Shown here: one piece after another, positions 15,286 to 23,311 of the stretch
Position numbering within the stretch: position 1 is the stretch's first letter
Layout: every line of letters starts with the position of its first letter
Source: SIG437 sp045576235
GTDB taxonomy: Bacteria; Bacillota; Clostridia; UBA1381; UBA9506
Assembly (NCBI GenBank): GCA_045576235.1
Contig: JAZNGA010000004.1
Coordinates: 1-64,000 of the forward strand
Length of the DNA: 64,000 nucleotides
Reading direction: 5' to 3'
Position numbers and translations under genes: made by a program
Notes under the pieces: generated by a model
Seen by the model: the letters and a program-made list of their open reading frames with translations, nothing else
What the model was told of the DNA's origin: nothing
Databases searched by the model: none

Positions 15286-17601
15286 ATGAAAAAACTCAGT
15301 GCAATTTTGCTCGTTCTCTGCATGATGATGTCAATGGTAACAGCAGTTCCGACATTTGCAGAAGAAGTGACAACTTTGACCGTTGAGGCGGAGACCTCAG
15401 AATTGATTAAGGGCTTTAAAGACAATAGCGAAGCAGAAACTCCTGCTATCGAGGTCATAGGAAGCACTTATGCAAGAATAAGACAGGGCGGAGAATGGAT
15501 TTCCTATGACATTTCATCGCTTGCAGCAGGAACCTACAGCGTTTCTGTCACATGGAGAAACGCCTATGCAAAAACGAAATATGATGCAGGGCTTGACTTC
15601 ATCGTTGACGGTGAGCTTGAATTAAGAAGCTACACAGCAGTTGCAAGCACAGCTGTTGAAGAAAACAAGCTCATAGGAAGCATTTATGTTCCCGAAGGAG
15701 CAGAAGAGCTGAAGATTAAGAATCACGGTTTTGCAACTGTTGACCTCGATGTCTTCACTTTGACCTTCTTAGGTGTTAAGGACACATCTTCAAAAATCAG
15801 AATTTATGCTCAGAATGCAACTTCAGTTAATGATGTGACAGGTGTATACAGCACATATGCTCTCGGCACAGATTATTATGACTACAGATGTAAGGCTTAT
15901 GATAAGTCTAAATTCACAGTGGAATGTGACCACGAATGTGCAGTCTATGCAGAAGGCCTTGGCTGGCACTATCCGTTTGAAAATGTAAATGTGACTGTTG
16001 AAGACCATGTGATAATGCACGGAGGAAACTGGGTGAGATATGACATTTCAGACTTTAAGCCCGGTTATTATGATTTGACAATGCACATAGCGGGAGCAAG
16101 AAACACATCTGCAGCAACAATCCGCATAGATGAAGAGACCGTTGTGTCAGACTTTGCCCTGACGGCTGTTGGTGTGGAAGAGAGCGACAAGTCCACTTTC
16201 GGCACGGCATATGATGCTGAACTTGGCGTAATCTACATTCCTGAAGATGCAACATATATGTATATTGAAAACAAAGGCGGAATAGCTTTCAAACCTTCAT
16301 ATATTGATTTTGAGCGCCTTAATATGATGGTGATTGACAAAGACACAGAATGTGTTTCTTTTGACGCTCACGATGAAGATTTAGAAGAGCCATTGGTTGA
16401 TGGTGACTATGTTATCTATGAGCCAAGTGGTGAATGGATTTCTTATGACATTTCATCACTTGAAGCAGGAACATATGAAGTTGAAGTTGACTATGTGTCA
16501 GAAGTTAAAGAAGCAAGAAAAATGAGAGGTCTTGATTTTGTCGTTGACGGAAATCTTGAATTAAGGTCATATTTAGCTCAGAAGACAACATCTTCCAAAG
16601 CAGAAGTCGGAAAGATTTATCTCCCTGAAGGAGCAGAGGAATTAAAGATTAAAAACCACGGTTTCTATCAGATTAAGGTGAAAAGCGTTTCGTTAAAATA
16701 TGTCGGCGAAGAAGACACATCAGAAAACATCACAATTTCAGCTCAGAATGCAACATCAAGCTACATTGATGGCGCAGCTAAGAGCATTCTCTTAGAAGAT
16801 TATTTTGACAACTCATGTAAATCTGAAGCTGTAGCAAAAAAACAAGATCAAGCATCTACAGCGCATTTAGAAGGAGGTGCAACATGCTACCACTTTCCTT
16901 TCACAAACACTGCTGTAGCATCGGGAGAATATGTTCAGCACAATCCTGGTGAATGGACGAGATATGACATCTCTGATTTAAAACCGGGAACATATCAGGT
17001 TGAAGCAAATATGTATGCTATAGACCGCGGAGAAGAGGCTTCTGTTGCAGAGCTCAGAATAGGTGACGTGACAAGTGAAGTTATCGCAAGCTCCGTTGTT
17101 CCTATCGTTTATGATGAAGCTGCAGCGGCTTATCAATGGTCAGATGTAACAATCGGTTTAATCGATATCTCAGACGAGGATGAATATTTAATCCTTAAAT
17201 GTAATGATGATGGAGACTACTATCAGGTTAAGACTTTGACATTCACAGAATACATCCCTGATGAAACAAATGTTTCTTATTCATCAGATGCAGAAGGTGC
17301 AAATACAATCGACAGTCTTGATGGCTTGGATGAGGCTTATGTGAATGTGAATCTTTTAAGACCGAGCAAGCCTGAGGCAATTGCCGAGACAATCGTCGTT
17401 GCATTATATGACGGTTCAAAGCTTGAAAGCATCATTAAGGTAACTCCTGTGACAGTTGGATATGAGTTTAGTGAAACATATGAAGTGACAGGACTTTCCG
17501 ATTTGACAGAGCCGACGATTAAAGTGTTTGTCTGGGATAGCTTAACAGGCATGGATCCTGTCATCAGCAATGCATCAATCTCAATCAGCTATGAATCATA
17601 A
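15286..17601 (+). CDS. Secreted multi-domain CBM6/35-like protein without catalytic domain
   Basis: This 771-residue protein has a signal peptide (KKLSAILLVLCMMMSMV, cleavage near PTFA) and four beta-sandwich modules in an A-B-A-B order. The A modules (residues ~60-165 and ~385-480) share WISYDISSL, AGTY, then LDF.VDG and EGAEELKIKNHGF. The B modules (~250-350 and ~560-660) share W.RYDISD..PG.Y. Such modules resemble family 6/35 carbohydrate-binding or galactose-binding folds. The tail ends KVFVWDSLTGMDPV, a motif I associate with the C-termini of clostridial glycan-degrading secreted proteins. No glycosidase or SLH domain is seen. ATG 15286 is used (GGAGAG upstream, signal peptide starts here). 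The frame continues beyond the stop; see the next entry. Confidence 0.75.
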   Translation: MKKLSAILLVLCMMMSMVTAVPTFAEEVTTLTVEAETSELIKGFKDNSEAETPAIEVIGSTYARIRQGGEWISYDISSLAAGTYSVSVTWRNAYAKTKYDAGLDFIVDGELELRSYTAVASTAVEENKLIGSIYVPEGAEELKIKNHGFATVDLDVFTLTFLGVKDTSSKIRIYAQNATSVNDVTGVYSTYALGTDYYDYRCKAYDKSKFTVECDHECAVYAEGLGWHYPFENVNVTVEDHVIMHGGNWVRYDISDFKPGYYDLTMHIAGARNTSAATIRIDEETVVSDFALTAVGVEESDKSTFGTAYDAELGVIYIPEDATYMYIENKGGIAFKPSYIDFERLNMMVIDKDTECVSFDAHDEDLEEPLVDGDYVIYEPSGEWISYDISSLEAGTYEVEVDYVSEVKEARKMRGLDFVVDGNLELRSYLAQKTTSSKAEVGKIYLPEGAEELKIKNHGFYQIKVKSVSLKYVGEEDTSENITISAQNATSSYIDGAAKSILLEDYFDNSCKSEAVAKKQDQASTAHLEGGATCYHFPFTNTAVASGEYVQHNPGEWTRYDISDLKPGTYQVEANMYAIDRGEEASVAELRIGDVTSEVIASSVVPIVYDEAAAAYQWSDVTIGLIDISDEDEYLILKCNDDGDYYQVKTLTFTEYIPDETNVSYSSDAEGANTIDSLDGLDEAYVNVNLLRPSKPEAIAETIVVALYDGSKLESIIKVTPVTVGYEFSETYEVTGLSDLTEPTIKVFVWDSLTGMDPVISNASISISYES

Positions 17602-17712
17602 TATTTAGGAGAAGGTTTCTCAAGACTTAACTTAAAAGACACTTCATTCAAAGCAGGGACAGTCGAAATTGTGTTTGCTGACGGAAGTGCACTTAAGTTT
17701 GTTGTTAAATAA
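17602..17712 (+). pseudogene. In-frame 36-codon continuation past the stop of the CBM-like gene
   Basis: Directly after TAA 17599-17601 the same frame stays open for 36 sense codons to TAA 17710-17712. The peptide reads GFSRLNLKDTSFKAG, then FADGSALKFVVK, which looks like a genuine beta-strand protein end rather than random sequence. There is no start codon or ribosome-binding site. It may be a C-terminal extension lost through a point stop, or the end of another surface protein joined by recombination. Confidence 0.5.
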
Positions 17713-17732
17713 ACAGTTTTAATTAAATAATA

Positions 17733-17769
17733 AAAACGCATCAGTGTTTCAAATGCTGATGCGTTTTTT
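17733..17769 (+). terminator. Intrinsic terminator after the CBM-like gene
   Basis: AACGCATCAG pairs with CTGATGCGTT around an 10-base loop, followed by TTTTTT. Confidence 0.9.
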
Positions 17770-17857
17770 GTTTTAAGCTCTGAATAAGAAAAGGTATAAT
17801 ATGGTTTGTTTTGAGAAAAATAAGCTATATTATATTTTTTTTATTGGAAGTGATGAA

Positions 17858-18874
17858 ATGGATAAACGAAAAGGAAGGCAGACAGTTTTTTTTAAAGAGC
17901 CGCCGATAATCATGGCTACGGGAACCGTTGCAGGAAAAAAAGAGGGGGAAGGTCCAATCGGAAAATATTTTGACCTTTTGACAGACGATGTGCTTTTTAA
18001 CGAAAAAACATGGGAAAAGGCTGAAAGTAAGTTTGTTAAAACTGCCGTTTCGACTGCAATTAAGAAAGCACAGCTGAAAGCAGAAGACATCGACTATCTG
18101 CTCGGCGGCGATTTAATTAATCAATGCACGGGAACAACATATGGCATCAGAGATTTTGCCATTCCATATTTTGGGCTTTATGGGGCTTGCTCAACAATGG
18201 CGCTTTCGATGTCGCTTGCGGCAATGTGCATAGACGGCGGCTTTGCTGAACGCTGCGCCGCTGTGACATCGAGCCATTTTTGTTCTGCTGAAAAGCAGTT
18301 TCGCTTCCCTCTTGAATATGGCGGGCAGAGACCGCCTTCAAGCCAGTGGACCGTGACGGGTTCTGCCTGCGCAATTTTAGAGAAAGGAGATGCCATGTGC
18401 GAAGGCGTGAAGATTGAGGGAATCACGACGGGCAAAATTGTTGATATGGGCATCACAGATGCAAACAGCATGGGAGCGGCAATGGCGCCTGCTGCAGCAG
18501 ACACTTTAATTACGCATTTTAAAGAAACGGGAAGAAAACCGTCTGATTATGATATTATTTTGAGCGGAGATTTGGGGAAGGTTGGAAAATATATTGTGAT
18601 TGACATGGCGGGGGAGGCGGGATTTGACCTGTCTCAAAACTATAATGACTGCGGACTGATTATTTTTGACGGAGACAGTCAGGACACCCATTCGGGCGGA
18701 AGCGGATGTGCTTGTGCGGGGCTTACTTTTTGCGGATATATCTATAAACTCCTTCGTGAAAAGAACATCAAAAATGTGCTTTTTATGGCAACGGGAGCGC
18801 TCCAGAGCACTCTTTCCATTCAGCAGGGGGAGAGCATTCCCGGAATCGCTCATGCGCTTGCAATATGGGCTTAA
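17858..18874 (+). CDS. spoVAD: Stage V sporulation protein AD
   Basis: This 338-residue protein has exactly the usual SpoVAD length and a thiolase-like fold: FKEPPIIMATGTVAGKKEGEGP at the N-terminus, LLGGDLINQCTGTTYGIRDF, then GACSTMALSMSLAA and the C-terminal GALQSTLSIQQGESIPGIAH block. In Bacillus SpoVAD binds dipicolinic acid and works with the other SpoVA membrane proteins to load it into the forespore. Here spoVAC and spoVAE are absent on both sides: a terminator precedes it and a sigma-A promoter for pyrC follows. ATG 17858 matches the canonical N-terminus; an upstream GTG/ATG extension at 17801 has no ribosome-binding site. Confidence 0.95.
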   Translation: MDKRKGRQTVFFKEPPIIMATGTVAGKKEGEGPIGKYFDLLTDDVLFNEKTWEKAESKFVKTAVSTAIKKAQLKAEDIDYLLGGDLINQCTGTTYGIRDFAIPYFGLYGACSTMALSMSLAAMCIDGGFAERCAAVTSSHFCSAEKQFRFPLEYGGQRPPSSQWTVTGSACAILEKGDAMCEGVKIEGITTGKIVDMGITDANSMGAAMAPAAADTLITHFKETGRKPSDYDIILSGDLGKVGKYIVIDMAGEAGFDLSQNYNDCGLIIFDGDSQDTHSGGSGCACAGLTFCGYIYKLLREKNIKNVLFMATGALQSTLSIQQGESIPGIAHALAIWA

Positions 18875-18879
18875 AAATC

Positions 18880-18908
18880 TTGACAATCCTTCCCTGATAT
18901 TATATAAT
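18880..18908 (+). promoter_or_regulatory. Consensus sigma-A promoter of the pyr operon
   Basis: Perfect TTGACA at 18880-18885, a 17-base spacer and TATAAT at 18903-18908. The leader is only about 25 bases, so there is no room for a PyrR-type attenuator. Confidence 0.85.
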
Positions 18909-18938
18909 ATATCTGATAATTATGTGGAGGATTGAATC

Positions 18939-20207
18939 ATGAAGATTTTGTTAAAAGGCGGAAATGTTTATGAAAACGGCTCTTTTTCAAAAAAAGATGT
19001 TGCCGTTTCAGAAGGCTTCGTTTCAGAAATTTCTTCAAGCATTTCAGCCGATGATTTTGATATTGTTTTCGATGTTTCAGATAAATCAATTTTACCGGGT
19101 TTCGTCGATGTTCATGTTCATCTGCGTGAGCCCGGTTTTTCATATAAGGAAACGATTGAGACGGGAACTTTGGCTGCGGCAAGGGGAGGCTATAGCGCAG
19201 TTTGCTCCATGCCTAACTTAAATCCTGCACCTGACAGCGTCGAAAACATTATGGTTCAGAAGAAGATGATTGACGATAGCGCTAAAGTCAGGGTTTATCC
19301 TTATGCCGCAATCACGGTTGGAAGAAAAGGCAGAGGAGAGCTTGCCGACATGGAAAGCTTATCAGAGCACGCTATCGGCTTTTCTGATGACGGAACAGGC
19401 GTTCAGACAGAGGAGCTCATGGAAGAAGCTATGAAAAAAGCGGCTTCGCTCGGGAAAATAATTGCGGCTCATTGTGAAGATGAAAGCCTTCTTTTCGGAG
19501 GATATATTCACGATGGGGAGTATGCTAAGGCTCATGGACATAAAGGAATTTCATCAGAAAGCGAATGGGCTCAGGTGAGGCGCGACATCGCCCTTGCGAA
19601 AAAAACAGGCGTGAAATATCATGTGTGCCACATTTCAGCTAAAGAAACTGTTGACTTAATCAGGCAGGCAAAAGCAGACGGCGTTGACATCACATGCGAG
19701 ACAGCACCGCACTATCTCATTTTCAGCGACGACGACTTAAAAGAATCGGGAGCGTTTAAAATGAATCCTCCCATTCGTTCGAAAAGCGACAGAGAAGCGC
19801 TTATTGAAGGAATAAAAGACGGAACGATTGACATGATTGCGACAGACCACGCGCCTCACTCAAAAGAGGAAAAAGCAAAGGGTTTGGAAAAAAGCGTGAT
19901 GGGGATTGTTGGTTTGGAGACTGCATTCAGCGCACTATATACTCATTTTGTGGAAAAGGGAATTATCACACTTTCTCGTCTTGTTGAATTAATGAGCATA
20001 AATCCTGCAAAGAGATTTGGAATAGAAAATGAGCTAAGCGTCGGAAAAAAAGCAAACTTTGCAGTCATTGACACAGATGCCCAGTTTGTTGTTAAGTCTG
20101 CAGCGTTCCTTTCAAAAGGAAAAAGCACTCCGTTTGAGGGCATGAGTCTTAAGGGAGAGAGCATCTTAACCTTTGCAGACGGAAAAATCGCATGGAGGAA
20201 AAAATAA
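18939..20207 (+). CDS. pyrC: Dihydroorotase
   Basis: This 422-residue class I amidohydrolase catalyses cyclisation of carbamoyl-aspartate to dihydroorotate in pyrimidine synthesis. Metal-site motifs are all present: DVHVHLREPG, AHCED, HVCHISAKE and ATDHAPHS. The length is normal. It is the first gene of pyrC-pyrK-pyrD-pyrF, with ATG 18939 behind GTGGAGG. Its TAA overlaps the pyrK start (TAATG), so the two are translationally coupled. carA, carB, pyrB and pyrE are not in the window. Confidence 0.96.
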   Translation: MKILLKGGNVYENGSFSKKDVAVSEGFVSEISSSISADDFDIVFDVSDKSILPGFVDVHVHLREPGFSYKETIETGTLAAARGGYSAVCSMPNLNPAPDSVENIMVQKKMIDDSAKVRVYPYAAITVGRKGRGELADMESLSEHAIGFSDDGTGVQTEELMEEAMKKAASLGKIIAAHCEDESLLFGGYIHDGEYAKAHGHKGISSESEWAQVRRDIALAKKTGVKYHVCHISAKETVDLIRQAKADGVDITCETAPHYLIFSDDDLKESGAFKMNPPIRSKSDREALIEGIKDGTIDMIATDHAPHSKEEKAKGLEKSVMGIVGLETAFSALYTHFVEKGIITLSRLVELMSINPAKRFGIENELSVGKKANFAVIDTDAQFVVKSAAFLSKGKSTPFEGMSLKGESILTFADGKIAWRKK

Positions 20208-20944
20208 TGTATAAAATGAATATTTACAGCGTTCTGTCAAATGAAAAGCTGACAGAGACTACATATAAGATGGTTTTAGAGGGCGACACAGGGTATATCA
20301 CAGCGACAGGTCAGTTTATCAACATTTTAATTGACGGGCTTTTTTTAAGGCGCCCGATTTCCGTTTGTGATTATGATGATAAAACCATAACAATCATCTA
20401 TAAGGTTGTCGGAAAAGGAACGAAAGTTTTATCTGAGGCAGAAAAAGGCGATAAATTTGACATTTTAACAGGCCTCGGCAATGGCTACACGATTTATGAT
20501 AATGTCAAAGCGCCGCTTCTTTTAGGCGGCGGTGTTGGTGTTCCTCCGCTTTATGGCCTTGCAAAAGAGCTGATAAAAAAAGGGTTAAAACCCAAAGTGA
20601 TTTTAGGCTTTAACACAGAAAACGAAATTTTCTATGCAGATGAATTTGAAAAGCTTGGCTGTGAGGTTTTTATCGCAACTGCTGACGGAAGTGTCGGCAC
20701 AAAAGGGTTTGTTACAGATGTTTTGGAAAAGATAGGGGAATTTGACTATTTTTATTCCTGCGGACCGCTCCCGATGCTGAAAGCTATCTATAGCGCAACT
20801 GATAAAGACGGAGAGTTTAGCTTTGAAGAGCGCATGGGATGCGGCTTTGGCGCTTGCATGGGATGTTCGTGCGAAACAAAATATGGAGCGAAGCGAATTT
20901 GCAAAGACGGACCTGTTTTGAAAAAGGAGGAAATCATATGGTAG
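20207..20944 (+). CDS. pyrK: Dihydroorotate dehydrogenase B electron-transfer subunit
   Basis: This 245-residue FAD/[2Fe-2S] flavoprotein passes electrons from PyrD to NAD+. FAD-binding residues lie in the N-terminal half (RRPISVCDY). The nucleotide-binding GGGVGVPPLYGLAKEL is central. The iron-sulfur ligands are Cys212, Cys217, Cys220 and Cys232 in the CGFGACMGC segment and after it. The start is ATG 20207, coupled to the pyrC stop; GGAGG lies just upstream. Its stop codon overlaps the pyrD start by seven bases. The PyrK-PyrD pair identifies a type 1B, NAD-dependent dihydroorotate dehydrogenase. Confidence 0.94.
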   Translation: MYKMNIYSVLSNEKLTETTYKMVLEGDTGYITATGQFINILIDGLFLRRPISVCDYDDKTITIIYKVVGKGTKVLSEAEKGDKFDILTGLGNGYTIYDNVKAPLLLGGGVGVPPLYGLAKELIKKGLKPKVILGFNTENEIFYADEFEKLGCEVFIATADGSVGTKGFVTDVLEKIGEFDYFYSCGPLPMLKAIYSATDKDGEFSFEERMGCGFGACMGCSCETKYGAKRICKDGPVLKKEEIIW

Positions 20945-21837
20945 ACACAAGCACCGTTTTAAGCGGAATAAAACTTGATAATCCTGTCATTCCTGCGAGC
21001 GGAACTTTTGGCTTTGGAACGGAATTTAACGACTTTTATGATATTAACATTTTGGGAAGCTTTTCCTTTAAAGGAACGACAAAGGAGCCGAGATTCGGAA
21101 ATCCGACGCCGAGGATTGCAGAATGTACGGCTGGGCTCATAAACAGCGTGGGGTTGCAGAATCCGGGGATTGAGGCAGTTATAAATGAGGAGCTTCCAAA
21201 GCTTTTCAAGATTTTTAAAAAGCCTGTCATAGCCAACATAAGTGGCTTTTCAATTGATGAATATGTCTATTGCTGTGAAAAAATTGATAAGGTTGATGGC
21301 GTCGGAATAATTGAGGTCAATATCAGCTGCCCCAATGTGCGACATGGCGGTCTGGCTTTCGGGCAGACACCGGAGAGCGCTGCGGAGGTTACAAAAGCTG
21401 TTAAAGAGGTCACAACAAAGCCTGTTTACATAAAATTGAGCCCCAATGTGACGGACATTGTTTCCATAGCTAAGGCCTGCGAGGAGGCAGGAGCAGATGG
21501 TCTCAGCCTCATTAACACGCTTTTGGGTATGAGAATTGATTTAAAAACAAAAAAGCCCGTCATAGCAAATGTTATGGGAGGTTTTTCGGGACCTGCTGTG
21601 TTCCCCGTCGCGCTTCGCATGGTTTATCAGGTGGCTCACAGCGTCAACATTCCCGTTATCGGAATCGGCGGCGTGACTTCTGCAGCTGATGTCATAGAAA
21701 TGATGATGGCAGGTGCTAAAGCTGTTCAGGTTGGTGCGGCAAATCTCGTTAATCCTTATGCGTGTAAGGAAATCATAGAGGAGTTGCCGATTTTGATGGA
21801 AAAACTTGGTTTGAAGGATTTGAATTTTAATTTATAA
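20938..21837 (+). CDS. pyrD: Dihydroorotate dehydrogenase B, catalytic subunit
   Basis: This 299-residue FMN barrel oxidises dihydroorotate to orotate. The class 1B catalytic cysteine is in VNISCPNVRHGG, the substrate-binding stretch is NSVGLQNPG, and FMN-binding glycines lie in GIGGVTSAADVIEMMMAGA. ATG 20938 follows AAAGGAGG inside the end of pyrK; a longer upstream reading has no ribosome-binding site and does not fit the family N-terminus (STVLSGIKLDNPVIPASGTF). It is followed 20 bases later by pyrF. Confidence 0.95.
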   Translation: MVDTSTVLSGIKLDNPVIPASGTFGFGTEFNDFYDINILGSFSFKGTTKEPRFGNPTPRIAECTAGLINSVGLQNPGIEAVINEELPKLFKIFKKPVIANISGFSIDEYVYCCEKIDKVDGVGIIEVNISCPNVRHGGLAFGQTPESAAEVTKAVKEVTTKPVYIKLSPNVTDIVSIAKACEEAGADGLSLINTLLGMRIDLKTKKPVIANVMGGFSGPAVFPVALRMVYQVAHSVNIPVIGIGGVTSAADVIEMMMAGAKAVQVGAANLVNPYACKEIIEELPILMEKLGLKDLNFNL

Positions 21838-21857
21838 AGAGAAAGGAAAATGTTAAA

Positions 21858-22556
21858 ATGGGTAAGGATGTTATTATTGCTCTTGATTTTAAGAGCGCAA
21901 GTGATGTGTTTAATTTTCTTGATAATTTCGATGAGGAAAAGCCATATGTGAAAATCGGAATGGAGCTTTTCTATGCGGAAGGTCCTCAAATAGTTAAAGA
22001 GATTAAAAAAAGAGGTCATAAAATATTTTTGGATTTGAAGCTTCACGACATTCCAAACACTGTTAAAAAAGCTATGGCAAGCCTTATGCGTCTTGATGTT
22101 GACATGGTTAATCTCCACGCCGCAGGAACTATTGATATGATGAAAGCGGCTTTAGAAGGATTAACAAGACCTGACGGGACTCGCCCCATTCTTTTAGCCG
22201 TGACGCAGCTCACATCGACAAGTGAAGAGCGTATGCAAAAAGAGCTTTTAATTAATAGCTCAATCGCCGACACAGTTGTTCACTATGCTAAAAATGCAAA
22301 AGAGGCAGGCTTAGAGGGCGTTGTTTGCTCACCGCTTGAGGCAGAGCTTGTTAAAAAAGCGTGCGGAAAAGAGTTCTTCACCGTGACTCCCGGCATAAGA
22401 TTTGAGTCAAATGATGTGGGAGACCAAGTCAGAATCACAACACCTGCCAAGGCTAAAGAGATTGGCTCTGACTACATTGTTGTCGGAAGACCGATAACTG
22501 CAGCTGCTGACCCGAAAGCGGCATATGAGCAATGTGTTAAGGATTTTTGTGACTGA
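21858..22556 (+). CDS. pyrF: Orotidine 5'-phosphate decarboxylase
   Basis: This 232-residue barrel makes UMP from OMP. The catalytic DLKLHDIPNTVK motif is intact, as are the N-terminal IIALDFKSASD and the phosphate-binding VGRPITAAADP. The length is typical of the short bacterial form. It belongs to the pyr operon, with GAAAGGAAA upstream of ATG 21858. PyrE (orotate phosphoribosyltransferase), which should act just before it, is not in the window. Confidence 0.95.
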   Translation: MGKDVIIALDFKSASDVFNFLDNFDEEKPYVKIGMELFYAEGPQIVKEIKKRGHKIFLDLKLHDIPNTVKKAMASLMRLDVDMVNLHAAGTIDMMKAALEGLTRPDGTRPILLAVTQLTSTSEERMQKELLINSSIADTVVHYAKNAKEAGLEGVVCSPLEAELVKKACGKEFFTVTPGIRFESNDVGDQVRITTPAKAKEIGSDYIVVGRPITAAADPKAAYEQCVKDFCD

Positions 22557-22567
22557 CGGGGGATTTT

Positions 22568-23215
22568 ATGACTAAAACTAAAATATATGGAGTTCAGACA
22601 TTAGGAGAAGAAATTGCAAATGCTGTTTCCCACGGAGTCGGAGCGCTTTTAGGAGTGGTGGGAACAGTTGTTTTAATTGTTGTGGCGGCGCTCGAATCAG
22701 GCGCGCTCGGCATCGTTTCTGCCGCAATTTATGGATTTTCTTTAATTGAGCTTCACACGATGTCAACGCTCTATCATTCGCTTACAAACGAGAAGGCAAA
22801 AAATGTTTTTCAGATTTTGGACCATTGTTCAATTTTTCTGCTGATACTCGGAACATACACGCCCATTTCACTTCTTATGATTGGCGGCACCTGCGGAATA
22901 TGGCTTTTTGTGTTTAACCTCATTCTCACTGTGGTTGGGATTGTTTTAAACTCAATCAATATGAAAAAATGGCATAAGCTTTCGATGGTTTTTTATCTAT
23001 TGATGGGCTGGTCGATTGTGGCTGTCTGGAAATTTATTCCGCCTGTTTCACCTTTTGGCGCGGGTTTGGTTGCGGCCGGTGGAATAGCCTACACGGTCGG
23101 AATCGTGTTCTACAGAATGAAGAAGTGGAAATTTATGCATTTCATATGGCATTTGTTTGTTTTAATCGGAAGTGTTCTTCATTATTTCTTTGTTTTGTTC
23201 TATGTTTATCTATAA
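22568..23215 (+). CDS. Hemolysin III family membrane protein (PAQR-like)
   Basis: This 215-residue protein has about seven membrane segments and the family signatures: GEEIANAVSHGVGALLG near the N-terminus, STLYHSLTNEKAKNVFQILDH in the middle and HFIWHLFVLIGSVLHYF at the C-terminus. The histidines and Asp in these three blocks form the presumed metal site of the PAQR/HlyIII superfamily (possible ceramidase-like hydrolases). True haemolysis is doubtful for most members. It is 12 bases downstream of pyrF and probably co-transcribed; a strong terminator follows. Confidence 0.9.
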   Translation: MTKTKIYGVQTLGEEIANAVSHGVGALLGVVGTVVLIVVAALESGALGIVSAAIYGFSLIELHTMSTLYHSLTNEKAKNVFQILDHCSIFLLILGTYTPISLLMIGGTCGIWLFVFNLILTVVGIVLNSINMKKWHKLSMVFYLLMGWSIVAVWKFIPPVSPFGAGLVAAGGIAYTVGIVFYRMKKWKFMHFIWHLFVLIGSVLHYFFVLFYVYL

Positions 23216-23220
23216 TAGTA

Positions 23221-23257
23221 AAATAGCTGTAGCAAATTTGCTACAGCTATTTTTTGC
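23221..23257 (+). terminator. Terminator of the pyr/hlyIII operon
   Basis: A perfect 16-bp palindrome centred near 23236 (AAATAGCTGTAGC arm) is followed by TTTTTT. It lies between convergent hlyIII and hydF. Confidence 0.88.
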
Positions 23258-23311
23258 GAAGTTGAGTGGTTGAAGTTTACTGTCTGTGCTATTATCTACA
23301 GCCCCTTTTTA

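Noticed and set aside
17599..17712. Programmed stop-codon read-through or recoding of the CBM-like gene
   Set aside because: The stop is TAA in ordinary context with no recoding signal visible; mutation or recombination is simpler.
17801..17857. Longer SpoVAD N-terminus starting at 17801
   Set aside because: The extra 19 residues do not fit the family N-terminus, and the only ribosome-binding site precedes ATG 17858.
18909..18938. Possible PyrR attenuator before pyrC
   Set aside because: The leader is only about 25 bases and holds no hairpin or antiterminator.
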